From CAVRCA01 sp963719345 (GTDB lineage Bacteria; Pseudomonadota; Alphaproteobacteria; Acetobacterales; Acetobacteraceae): a stretch of 35,676 bases of DNA. The position numbers were made by a program, and so were the translations under genes. This document shows, piece by piece, positions 27,413-35,505 of the stretch. Below the pieces are notes generated by a model. The model was not told where the DNA came from. It did not search any database and saw only the letters and a program-made list of their open reading frames with translations. How positions within the stretch are numbered: position 1 is the stretch's first letter; every line of letters starts with the position of its first letter. Location: NCBI GenBank assembly GCA_963719345.1, contig CAVRCA010000008.1, forward strand, positions 1 through 35,676, in the 5' to 3' direction.

Positions 27413-27733
27413 TCAGCGGTAGTAGCCGTGGTGATGATGGTGATGGTGATGGTAGCGGCGCCGGTAATACCGGTGGTGGTGGTGATGATGGCGCCCGGTC
27501 AGGTCGCGGAGCACCCGGCGGAGCTGCACCTGCTGGACATACGCATCAGGGCCGCTCGCGCCGTCCATGGCTTGCAGGATCTCGAGCGCGTTCGGGATCG
27601 GCCGGAGCAGGTCGGAATAGCTGGCGGCTTCGAGCACGGAGGCGGTCGGCGCTGGTTGCACCATCGCCTGCCCCGGCGTTGACGCCACCATCGCGCCAAC
27701 CGCGCCCAGCAAACCCGCAACTGTCTTGTCCAT
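27413..27733 (-). CDS. Exported protein with polyhistidine/tyrosine tail (106 aa), intact
   Basis: ATG 27733 follows AAGGAGACGG. MDKTVAGLLGAVGAMVASTP is a signal-peptide-like N-terminus. A short conserved-looking middle ('ASYSDLLRPIPNALEILQAM') is followed by a helix rich in Gln, Leu and Arg ('YVQQVQLRRVLRDLTGR'). The tail is a run of six His, then RYYRRRY, a run of eight His, and GYYR before TGA 27413-27415. The His codons mix CAT and CAC, so the runs are not simple triplet slippage. Similar His-tailed small proteins occur in Acetobacteraceae. Binding of Ni, Zn, Cu or Co in the periplasm is the natural guess, but is not shown. Confidence 0.75.
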   Translation of the reverse strand: MDKTVAGLLGAVGAMVASTPGQAMVQPAPTASVLEAASYSDLLRPIPNALEILQAMDGASGPDAYVQQVQLRRVLRDLTGRHHHHHHRYYRRRYHHHHHHHHGYYR

Positions 27734-27881
27734 CTCTGTTCCGTCTCCTTCAAGGTGCGCCCACGGCAGTCGCTTACTAACGGGCGAGATTGCGTTTCGT
27801 TTCAACGCGGTTGTGGATCCCTCTTTGCGCCTGCGTGCCGGGCCGGTTCCACCAGCTTTAAACAAATGGCGTAAAGCAACA

Positions 27882-28274
27882 ATGAGCGATTCCACCACCG
27901 AGGGCGCGCTGTCCCGTGCCGAACTGGAGGCGGCGCTGGACCGGGCGGTGGCGGAGCGCGACGCTTGGGCGCAGGAGCTGTTCGAATCGAATCGCTTTGC
28001 GGCCGAGCTGGTGGTGGCCCGGCAGAACCTGGTGGACGAGTTGGCGGTCGTCACCGCGGGCGCGGCGCAGGTCGAGGCGGCCTGCCGCGAGCGCAACGAG
28101 GCGGCCTGGTTGGAACGTGATCAGGCGCGGATGGAGCGCGACGCCGCGCTCGAGCGGATGTGGGCCGCCGAGGGGATGCTCGACCACGTCGTGACGAGCA
28201 CCGCGTGGCGAATCACCGGGCCGCTCCGGCACGGGCTCGCCACGATGCTCGGCCGTCCACGAGGTCGATACTGA
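27882..28274 (+). CDS. Coiled-coil protein resembling the N-terminal part of a larger glycosyltransferase
   Basis: ATG 27882 begins MSDSTTEGALSRAELEAALD. Almost the whole length (about 130 residues) is predicted coiled coil with Glu/Arg/Ala heptads ('RERNEAAWLERDQARMERDA'). It ends 'STAWRITGPLRHGLATMLG' and 'RPRGRY' at TGA 28274. The 'STAWRITGPLR' segment is a well-known connector in multi-domain glycan-synthesis proteins, where it follows a coiled coil and leads into a glycosyltransferase. Here the stop is immediately followed by a glycosyltransferase fragment that lacks its own N-terminus. The gene may therefore be the front of a longer protein that has lost internal sequence. Confidence 0.6.
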   Translation: MSDSTTEGALSRAELEAALDRAVAERDAWAQELFESNRFAAELVVARQNLVDELAVVTAGAAQVEAACRERNEAAWLERDQARMERDAALERMWAAEGMLDHVVTSTAWRITGPLRHGLATMLGRPRGRY

Positions 28275-28282
28275 TCGACCTC
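28261..28282 (+). repeat. Short perfect hairpin over the stop codon
   Basis: GAGGTCGAT (28261-28269) and ATCGACCTC (28274-28282) pair perfectly around a 4-base loop that carries part of the stop codon. It could be an accidental join of a reversed segment, or a small terminator. Confidence 0.45.
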
Positions 28283-28894
28283 GGCTGTAGGGACGCGCAG
28301 ATCTGCGTGGTCGGCAGGGAACGTCCGCATCAGCCATGGCTGGCTGTCGCCGGCCGAGAAGGAGGCGCTGCTCGGCTCCTTCGACGTGTTCGTCAGTTGC
28401 TCGCGGGGGAGGGGTATGGGATCGGGCCGCGCGAGGCGCTGGCTTGCGGCACGCTCGTCGTCCCCTCGAATGTGGGCGGGCATGCGGACCTGTTCGGGGT
28501 GCCTGGGGTGTTCCCGGTGGAGCCGGAGCTGGCGGTTCCCGCGCGCTATCCCGAGATCGACAACCTGGTGTTCGGGGAGCAGCGCGCGGTACGGCCGGCG
28601 CCGGTCGCGGACGCGCTCGAGGCGGCGGCGGCCTTTTTCGGCACGCCGGACTGCGCCCGCACGGCGCTGGTCCGGCGGGCCCGCGCGCGGGACTGGAGCT
28701 TCTCCGGGCTGGCGGGCAGCATGGCGGCGCTGATCGATCCCAGCATCGGCCGCTACCGGGCGAGAAGGCCGCCCGAGGTCGCCATTCCGCCCGAGTTCGA
28801 GGCGGCAGTGGAGCGGCGGCTCGGGGGCCGGGCGGACCGGATCGGAGGCGTGCGGCGGCAGGTCTGCCCGGCCTACGACGCGGGGTTCTTCTCA
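28283..28894 (+). pseudogene. Truncated GT4 glycosyltransferase (C-terminal half only)
   Basis: After 28283 the plus strand reads 'GNVRISHGWLSPAEKEALLG' and 'SFDVFVSCSRGEG', then, after a missing base near 28410, 'YGIGPREALACGTLVVPSNV' and 'GGHADLFGVPGVFPVEPE'. This is the donor-sugar-binding half of a GT-B/GT4 enzyme; the Glu of 'GPREALACG' is the usual EX7E region. The N-terminal acceptor domain is absent. The text continues to 'AYDAGFF' and switches without a stop into an epimerase that also lacks its N-terminus. Either two internal segments are missing from the assembly, or this is a decayed fusion. Confidence 0.6.
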
Positions 28895-29664
28895 ATCTTC
28901 ACCTCGCCGCGCGGGTGCGGGGGATCATGGGCAATGTCGGCACGCACGGGCAGGCGTATCTGGACAATTTGCGGATCAACACGCACGCGGTGGAGGCGGC
29001 GCGGCTGGCCGGCGCGCGCAAGGTGGTGGCGATGGGGTCGACGGCCATCGACTCCTACGCGGTGGCGCTGCCGATGCGCGAGGAGGATGTGTGGCTCGGG
29101 CCTCCGCACGGTTCCGAGGCGGGGTATGCGCATGCGAAGCGGGGCATGCTGGCTCAGCTCGAGGGTTACCGCACGCAGTGGGGGCTGGATTACGCCTATT
29201 GCATCTGCACCAACCTGTTCGGCCCGCATGACCGGTTCGACGAGCAGCATGGGCACGTGATCCCCTCACTGGTCTCGAAGTTCCACCGGGCCGTCCGCAC
29301 CGGCGGGAGCGTGGTGGCGTGGTGGCGTGGTGGCGTGGGGAGCGGCGGGGCGCGGCGGGACCTGTTGTTCGCTCCGGATGCGGCTTCGGCGATGATCCGG
29401 ATCGCGGAGGCGTGGACCGGGCCGATCAACCTGGCGACGGGCGAGTTGGTCACCATCCGGGAGGCGGCGGAACTGCTGGCGGACGTGTCGGGCTACGCCC
29501 GCGCGATCGAGTGGGACCGGAGCATGCCGGATGGGCAGACGCGCCGGGCCTATGACGTGAGCAAGCTGTGGGGGCTCGGGTTCCGGCCCAGATCTACGCT
29601 GCGTGAGGGGCTGGCGGAGACGTTCGCGTGGTTCGACGCGAACGCGGCCTCAGCAAGACGGTAG
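28895..29664 (+). CDS. NAD-dependent epimerase (GDP-fucose-synthase-like), N-terminus missing
   Basis: The text begins inside the Rossmann fold at 'LHLAARVRGIMGNVGTHGQA'; the usual nucleotide-binding GxxGxxG start, about 55-60 residues, is not in the window. Catalytic elements are present: 'VVAMGSTAIDSYAV' (Ser) and 'GYAHAKRGMLAQL' (YxxxK). 'YCICTNLFGPHDRFDEQHGH' and 'VIPSLVSKFHRAV' match GDP-L-fucose-synthase-type short-chain dehydrogenases, as do 'RRDLLFAPDAASAMIRI' and 'INLATGELVTIREAAELLAD'. It ends at TAG 29662-29664. With gmd nearby it would make GDP-fucose or a related deoxyhexose for surface glycan. An octamer expansion sits inside it (29311-29334). Confidence 0.7.
29311..29334 (+). 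repeat. Three tandem copies of GTGGTGGC inside the epimerase gene
   Basis: Three exact copies of an 8-base unit lie at 29311-29318, 29319-29326 and 29327-29334. The protein reads 'SVVAWWRGGVGSGGARRD' where relatives read about 'SVVVWGSGxARRD'. This is a local expansion of about five residues at a substrate-loop position. Confidence 0.7.
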
Positions 29665-29702
29665 ACGCGGGAAAGCGACCCTGGGATTCCCGACCGTTTC
29701 GG

Positions 29703-29714
29703 TATATACATAAT
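29703..29714 (+). promoter_or_regulatory. AT-rich promoter-like segment before the secreted protein gene
   Basis: TATATACATAAT stands out in very GC-rich surroundings and lies about 60 bases upstream of ATG 29773. Either TATATA or CATAAT could be a -10. No good -35 is visible. Confidence 0.3.
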
Positions 29715-29772
29715 CTCGCGTAACGTTCCCGCGCAAAAGGCACGCACGTCACGCACGGACGGGAGGGGCACC

Positions 29773-32569
29773 ATGAAGCGGCTGGCTCTGATGTTCTCCG
29801 CACTGACCGCGTGCATCGCGGTCGGCGCCTCGGCCGCCGCCCAGACGCGTGGCACCACCTGCACCGCTCCTTGCCCCGACGGCAAGCAATGCGCGCTCGC
29901 CATCGCCCTGCCTTATGACGCCGAGCAGTCCGTCCTGGTCGCGTCCAAGTCGCTCGCGATCGGCGACGGCTCCGTCGTCAAAGCGGGGCGCGAGGCCGAC
30001 GGCGCAATCAGCAACCTCGGTCAGGCAAGTACCGGAAATCGGCGCCTCAGCCAGCATCGGCGGCCTGTTCAGCAATGCCGGCGTCAGCCTCGGCGCCGCC
30101 GCCCGCGTCAACGGCCCGCTGAAGACCGCAGGCGCGCTCACCAACCCGTCCGGCGCCACCATCAAGGGGCGCGTCTCCACCAACGCCCCGATCCACCCCG
30201 ACCGCCACCTGATCGCGACCGTAACGTTCAGCGGTGGGCCCGCCGTGGCCGTGGCCAGCGGCGCCGATCGCCGTCTCGAACCCGGCCGCTACGGCGCCGC
30301 TCAGGTCTTGGCCGGCGGCACCCTCACGCTGTCGGCCGGCACCTACTATCTCACCTCGCTCAGGGTCGCGCCGAATGCCACCCTGAGTCTCGACGAGAGC
30401 GCCGGGCCGGTCATCATCTACGTCCAGACCACCTTCGCCTTCGGCGGCACCGAGAGCGAAACCGGCGGCGAGGGCCACGTCCTCATCGCCGTCCTCGGCT
30501 GCGCTTCCGACACCATCACCGCCCCCTTCCGCGGCACCATCGCCGCACCCTCCGCCACGCTCTCGCTCGGCCCGAACGGCGGGCAGTCCTTTGCCGGCAA
30601 GTTCTTCGCCGAAACGATCACCCTCGGCCCGAAAAACTCGGTCAACGGCCTCGGCACCACCCTGCCCACCGTCCCGCCCTCCCGCACGCCGGTGCGGCTG
30701 CCCCCGGCGCTGCCCGCGCCACCCGCGACCCGCGAAAGCGGCTGCTTCCAGCACACCCTCAACGGCTGGCGGGGCGTCCCCTGCGCGACCGACGACTTCG
30801 TCAACCACCATTTCCCGCACCCCGACGCCCAGCTGACCGTCTCGTCCTCGGCCGTGCCGTCGCTCGTCTACGGCCAACTCGCCGTCACCATCCCCGCTGT
30901 CGCCTCGGAGCAGAACGCGTTCGTCTCCGCCGTCGCCGGCATTCCCGGCTGCACCAGCTCCGGCACCCCGGTCGCCAATCAGTTCAGCATCCAGAACAAC
31001 ACCAACCAGTGGTCAGGACCCAGCACCATCGCCGCCAGCGCCGGCGACACGGCGGCGACCCAGTTCACCATGCAGTCCGACGGCTCGACCACCGGCATCT
31101 GCATCTGGAACGTCGACGTCTCGTCGCAGAGCTACTCCCACTCCTGCGTGCCTACCTCGCCGGCGCAGCGCCCGGGCGGCCTTCGCCCGTTCGATTTCGG
31201 CAACCTCGCCGCCAGCATTACTTCCACCGGCAAGCTGGCGCTGGTCGCGCAGCTGAGTTGGGTCCCGCCCGGGGCGGCGAACGCCTACGCCGTCGTCACC
31301 GACGACACGTTCGGGCTGCGCGGCAACTGGAACCAGGTCAGCGGCGGCCTGCTCGGCCTCGGCAATTGCAGCCAGGCGCAGCTCACCTCCGCCCAGGTCG
31401 TCACCGAGGTCGCGGCCTCCACCTGCCAGGGCGACACCGACGCCACCAGCCCGACCTGCCCTTCGCCCGTGTTGCAACCGAACGCGACCGCCTTCGTCGG
31501 CGGCACCGGCACGGTCGAGACCAGCAATCTCCAGGCCGTCGGCACCCCGGCGGTCACCTTCCCCAACGCCGACCTCGCCGTGACCTCGCTCGTCAGCTCC
31601 ACCACCGGCAACTGCGTCGGCGCCGGGCACGCCTATGTGAAGGACAACGACGCCGATTTCGGCGCGACCCCGTCCAATCTCGGCGGCCAGGTGTTCTGGG
31701 AAAGCCCCGACATCTTCCTCGTGCCGCACGGCACTCCGGTCGATCTCAACTCGGTCTCCACCGAGACACTGCTCACGCCCGGCGGCAGCTACGACATCTT
31801 CGTCCGCGTCCACAACGACCTCGGCTGCAACCCGGTCGCCAACATCCGCACCCTCGTCTATCTCGCCGACCCGGCCGCGCTATCGATCCAGTGGAGCCCG
31901 ATCACCGGCGGCAATTACGTCGGCAACAACGGCGGCACGACCGGCGTCTCGGCGCCTGCCGGCGGCGCGGCGCTGATCGGCCCGATCCCGTTCACCGCGC
32001 CATCGAGCGGCCTCGGCAACGGGCACAAATGCATCCTCGCCGCCATCCAGGGTACCGGGGAGGCCGCGCCGCCCAGCGTGTTCGATGCGCCCAATTCCAA
32101 TCAGGTCGCGCAGCGCAACGTCCAGTTCGCCAGCCCCTGCATCTTCCCGCTGACCAACGGCACCGCGTCCAACGGCACCGTCACCATCACGCTCTCGGTC
32201 ACGCCCAACACCGGGCCCGCGCCATCCTTGACCGCCCAGCCCGAGGTGCAGGTCGCCTTCGACGACGGCGATTCCAGCTGGTTCAACGTCTGGAACGCGC
32301 AGTCGGGCAACGGCTCGGCCTTCAAGGTCACCCATTCCGGCTCGACCACCACCGTGCGCCTCGCCTCGTTCAGCGTCACGCTCGATCAGGTCCAGTTCGC
32401 CGCCGGGCAGACCCGCAACGCGACCGGCACGACGGTGCTGCCGAGCGGCTATCCGAACACCGTCACCCTGGCGATCGGCGCGTCGCTGTCCGAAACCAGC
32501 CAAGGCAGCGAGCACGTCGTCGCCAACGGCGGCTCCTGCGTCACTCCGCCGCAGCCGGTCATTCGCTGA
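29773..32569 (+). CDS. Large secreted beta-solenoid protein (~930 aa), one frameshift
   Basis: ATG 29773 opens a signal peptide (MKRLALMFSALTACIAVGAS, then AAA). After about 80 residues a slip near 30030 moves the reading to the second frame, which then stays open for about 2.5 kb to TGA 32569. Residues about 80-290 look like a right-handed beta-helix: repeated short strands with Gly turns, 'GASASIGGLFSNAGVSLGAA', 'LEPGRYGAAQVLAGGTLTLS' and 'AGTYYLTSLRVAPNATLSL'. 'GPVIIYVQTTFAFGGTES' resembles DUF7305-type surface domains. After a Pro-rich linker (about 300-320) come several Ser/Thr/Asn-rich beta domains with paired Cys ('GIPGCTSSGTPVANQFSIQN'). There is no catalytic motif and no sorting tail. 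It may be an adhesin, matrix or coat protein. It lies between the sugar-nucleotide genes. Confidence 0.7.
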
Positions 32570-32576
32570 GCCGACC

Positions 32577-32589
32577 GGCCGCCGCGGCC
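32577..32589. terminator. Short GC hairpin between convergent genes
   Basis: GGCCG and CGGCC pair around a 3-base loop in the 23-base gap between the secreted-protein stop (32569) and the gmd stop (32593). It is short and has no T-run. Confidence 0.25.
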
Positions 32590-32592
32590 CGC

Positions 32593-33580
32593 CTCAGCGC
32601 GCGAGCCGCGCCCGGTGGCGGGCGAGGTCGGCTTCGACCATTTCGGCGACCATGTCTTCGAGCGGGATTTCCGGGGTCCAGCCGAGGCGGTCCTTCGCCT
32701 TGGCCGGGTCGCCGAGCAGGACGTCGACCTCGGCGGGGCGGAGGAAGCGCGGGTCGATGCGGACGTGCTCCTCGTAGTTGAGCCCGGCATGGCCGAAGGC
32801 CAGGCGGCAGAACTCGCGGATGCTGGTGGTCGTGCCCGGTGGCGATCACGTAGTCGGAGGCCTCGTCCTGCTGCAGCATCAGGTGCATGGCGCGGACGTA
32901 GTCGCGGGCGTGGCCCCAGTCGCGCTTGGCCTCGAGATTGCCGAGCGGCAGCTCGCGGGCGAGGCCGAGCTTGATGCGGGCGACGCCGTCGGTGATCTTG
33001 CGGGTGACGAACTCGATGCCGCGCAGCGGGCTCTCATGGTTGAACAGGATGCCGGAGCTGGCATGCAGGCCGAAGCTCTCGCGGTAGTTCACCGTCATCC
33101 AATGCGCGTAGAGCTTGGCGACCGCGTAGGGGCTGCGCGGGTAGAACGGCGTGCGCTCGGATCTGGCGCGGCTCCTGGATCTTGCCGAACATCTCGGAGG
33201 ACGAGGCCTGGTAGAACCGGGCCTGGGGGCGGATGATGCGGACGGCCTCCAGCACGTTGCCGGCGCCGAGCGCGGTGATCGTGCCGGTCAGCAGTGGCTG
33301 CTGCCAGGAGGCGGCGACGAAGCTCTGGGCGGCGAGGTTGTAGATCTCGTCCGGCTCGTTGGTCTGGAGCACGCGGATCAGGCTCGAGAGGTCGGTCGAG
33401 GTTGCCGTCGAGCAGCTCGACGTCGCCGAGCACGCCGAGCCAGCGCAGGCGCTCGCCGATCACGTCGGAGGAGGCGGAGCGACGCATCAGCCCGACCACG
33501 CGATAGCCCTTCGTCAGCAGATGTTGCGCGAGGTATGCGCCGTCTTGTCCGGTGACGCCGGTGATGAGGGCTGTGGGCAT
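32593..33580 (-). CDS. gmd: GDP-mannose 4,6-dehydratase, frameshifted
   Basis: ATG 33580 begins MPTALITGVTGQDGAYLAQH, with the GxTGQDGxY nucleotide-binding signature of GMD. Then come 'VVGLMRRSASSDVIGERLRW', 'DEIYNLAAQSFVAASWQQPL' and 'FYQASSSEMFGKIQEP' (catalytic Thr/Ser-Glu region). The YxxxK 'SPYAVAKLYAHWMTVNYRES' and 'FNHESPLRGIEFVTRKITDG' follow, with 'GNLEAKRDWGHARDYVRAMH', 'RFLRPAEVDVLLGDPAKAKD' and 'RLGWTPEIPLEDMV' completing it. It ends at TGA 32593-32595. It converts GDP-mannose to GDP-4-keto-6-deoxymannose, the precursor of GDP-fucose, GDP-rhamnose or GDP-perosamine. About four frame changes are present (near 33400, 33165, 32840 and 32620). The epimerase at 28895 is a natural next enzyme. 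Confidence 0.9.
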
Positions 33581-33734
33581 CGTGCTCCCGAGGTTGGCCG
33601 CGGGACGGGTTAGCCCAGGCGTCCCGGCGCGTCCATGCGGGGCGGCGGGCCGGGCGTCGGAGGATTGTAACGCAACGGCAGCATTGGCCTGGCGTTCTCC
33701 TGCCAGGGTAGATGCGCGGACTGACGGAGGCGTG

Positions 33735-34502
33735 ATGCGGACCAGGGTGCTGCCAGTGTCACTGCTGCCGCTGCTCGCGGCGTCGCCCGCGCTGGCCGAT
33801 CCGCAAGGCCTCAGCACGGACGTCCCGGTTCGACCGAGGACGCGCTGGCGGTGCGGACCGGCAACGTTGGAGCTCCAAGGGGTGGGCGTCTACACCAACG
33901 ACGCCCACAACAGCAAAGGGCGCGACCTGCTGAACCTGTCGCCGACGCTGAAGATCGGCGCGGCGAAGGGGCTGCAGATGGACGTGTCGGTGCCCTATTC
34001 GGTCGGCAACCAAAGCGGCGCCAGCCAGGGCACGAACGGGCTGGACTTCCTCTACCAATTCAATGACCCGACCCCGTTCTTTCCGGCGCTGGCGGTGCAG
34101 GCGGGCTATCAGACCCCCTATGGCGCGGGGCACCATACGTCGCAGTATTTCGTGCGCGGGCTGCTGACGCAGTGGCTAGGGCCGAACGAGCAGGCGCCGC
34201 GGCTGCACCTGAACCTGAACTGGACACACTCGACGACGCCATCGTCCTCGAACCGGCGGGACCAGCTCGAGTTGGGCGTGGCGTACTCGATGCTGGTCAG
34301 TCAAACCACGGCGCTGGTGGTGGACGTGGTGCACGGGGCCAAGCCGGCCAAGACGCAGAACGAGACGATCTTTGACGCCGGCCTGCGCTGGCAGATCAGC
34401 GACGATTGGGCGCTGAGCGGGGGCGCCGGGATCGGCATTGGCCAGCAGTCACCGGACTTCCGCATCCTGTTCGCGGTCCAAAAGGATTTTCAGCTGTTCT
34501 GA
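33735..34502 (+). CDS. Outer-membrane beta-barrel protein
   Basis: ATG 33735 follows ACGGAGG. A signal peptide (MRTRVLPVSLLPLLAASPAL, then ADP) leads into alternating amphipathic strands: 'LELQGVGVYTNDAHNSKGRD', 'PTLKIGAAKGLQMDVSVPYS', 'LAVQAGYQTPYGAGHHTSQY', 'LHLNLNWTHSTTPSSSNRRD' and 'QLELGVAYSMLVSQTTALVV'. The protein ends in Phe (FAVQKDFQLF), the usual barrel C-terminus, at TGA 34502. The design resembles transporter-like barrels of the phenol-degradation MetA type. The short piece 33830-33869 reads poorly ('RPRTRWRCGPATL'). The neighbouring frame gives 'RTEDALAVRTGN' there, so two compensating indels probably scramble about 13 residues. About 255 residues in all. Confidence 0.75.
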   Translation: MRTRVLPVSLLPLLAASPALADPQGLSTDVPVRPRTRWRCGPATLELQGVGVYTNDAHNSKGRDLLNLSPTLKIGAAKGLQMDVSVPYSVGNQSGASQGTNGLDFLYQFNDPTPFFPALAVQAGYQTPYGAGHHTSQYFVRGLLTQWLGPNEQAPRLHLNLNWTHSTTPSSSNRRDQLELGVAYSMLVSQTTALVVDVVHGAKPAKTQNETIFDAGLRWQISDDWALSGGAGIGIGQQSPDFRILFAVQKDFQLF

Positions 34503-34508
34503 AACGAA

Positions 34509-34536
34509 GATGGCCCGGGTGGCGAGCCGGGCCATC
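34509..34536 (+). terminator. Intrinsic-type hairpin after the beta-barrel gene
   Basis: GATGGCCCGG (34509-34518) pairs perfectly with CCGGGCCATC (34527-34536) around an 8-base loop, starting 7 bases after the stop. The T-run is weak, which is usual in GC-rich genomes. Confidence 0.7.
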
Positions 34537-34694
34537 TGTCGCAAAGAACTTGGCGGTCAGAGACGGGAACGCGCGCGGGCCGGCGGACGCGCTGGCTCTC
34601 GGGACGTCGCCGGCTCGCCTCGTGATCTCAGCGGTGGGTTAACCGATGTGGACGTTATCTAACCACTTGCTGTGGTACGTTTGCCGATCATCGG

Positions 34695-35505
34695 ATGTCG
34701 GTGTCAGGCCAAGGTGCTGAGAGAGGACTGGGCTCTCGCCTGAACAGGGGAGGAGCTGCCTCAAGTGGATCGGACATCCCTGACGGATTGCGGCCGTTCG
34801 TTCGCAAGATCGATAGTATCTACCGGCTCACATCGGAGGAGGAGGGCGGGCTGGCGAGCCTGCCGATGCAGATCCGCGAGCTCCGGGCGGGCCAGGGAAT
34901 CGTCCGCGAGGGCGATCGCCCGTCCCGCTGTTGCCTTCTCCTGGAGGGGTTCACCCACCGCTATAAAGTGCTCGAGGATGGGCGGCGGCAAATTTCGGAT
35001 TCCATGTCGCCGGTGACATCCCGGATCTGCTGACCTTACATCTGCCGGTCATGGACCATGATTTCGGGACGGTGTCCGCGAGCAAGGTCGCGTTCATCCC
35101 CCATGACAGCATCCGTCAGCTCATCCGCAGCTATCCGCGCATCGGGGACGCGTTTTGGCGCGACACCCTGGTGGACGCCTCGATGTTCCGGGAGTGGATG
35201 GTGGGACTGGGTCGGCGGGAGGCGGTGGTCCGCGCTCGCCACCTGATCTGCGAGCTGATCGTCCGAATGCGCGTGAACGGGGTGATCAGCGGAGAGTCGC
35301 GCAACTCCCGCTCACACAGACCACTCTCGCGGATGCGCTCGGGCTGTCGACGGTGCATGCCAACCGGTGTGTCCAGGAACTGAAGCGACGGGACCTGATC
35401 ACCTGGACTGCGAAGGTCGTCACGATCAAGGACTGGGGCGCGCTGCAGAGGTTCGCCGAGTTCGATCCGACCTACCTACACCTCCACGCAGAGGTAGAGG
35501 TATAG
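34695..35505 (+). CDS. Crp/Fnr-family transcription regulator, frameshifted
   Basis: ATG 34695 is the first start in frame, but the protein proper begins near 'PFVRKIDSIYRLTSEEEGGL'. The cyclic-nucleotide-binding-like domain follows: 'LPMQIRELRAGQGIVREGDR', 'PSRCCLLLEGFTHRYKVLED'. After a slip near 35005 it has 'IPDLLTLHLPVMDHDFGTVS' and 'FWRDTLVDASMFREWMVGLG'. After another near 35300, the winged helix-turn-helix reads 'LPLTQTTLADALGLSTVHAN' and 'RCVQELKRRDLITW', ending 'FDPTYLHLHAEVEV' at TAG 35505. There is no CxxC cluster of oxygen-sensing FNR. The text matches the alphaproteobacterial subgroup that ends in 'FDPTYLHL'. The effector and targets are unknown. It follows a terminator, so is transcribed on its own. 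Confidence 0.8.

Noticed and set aside
27428..27682. Met/Val-rich plus-strand frame starting MVMMVMVMV
   Set aside because: It is the antisense of the polyhistidine codons and has no ribosome-binding site.
29773..32781. 1002-residue open frame from the same ATG as the secreted protein
   Set aside because: After about residue 80 it becomes Arg/His/Pro-rich. The alternative frame has exported-protein composition and a proper end at 32569.
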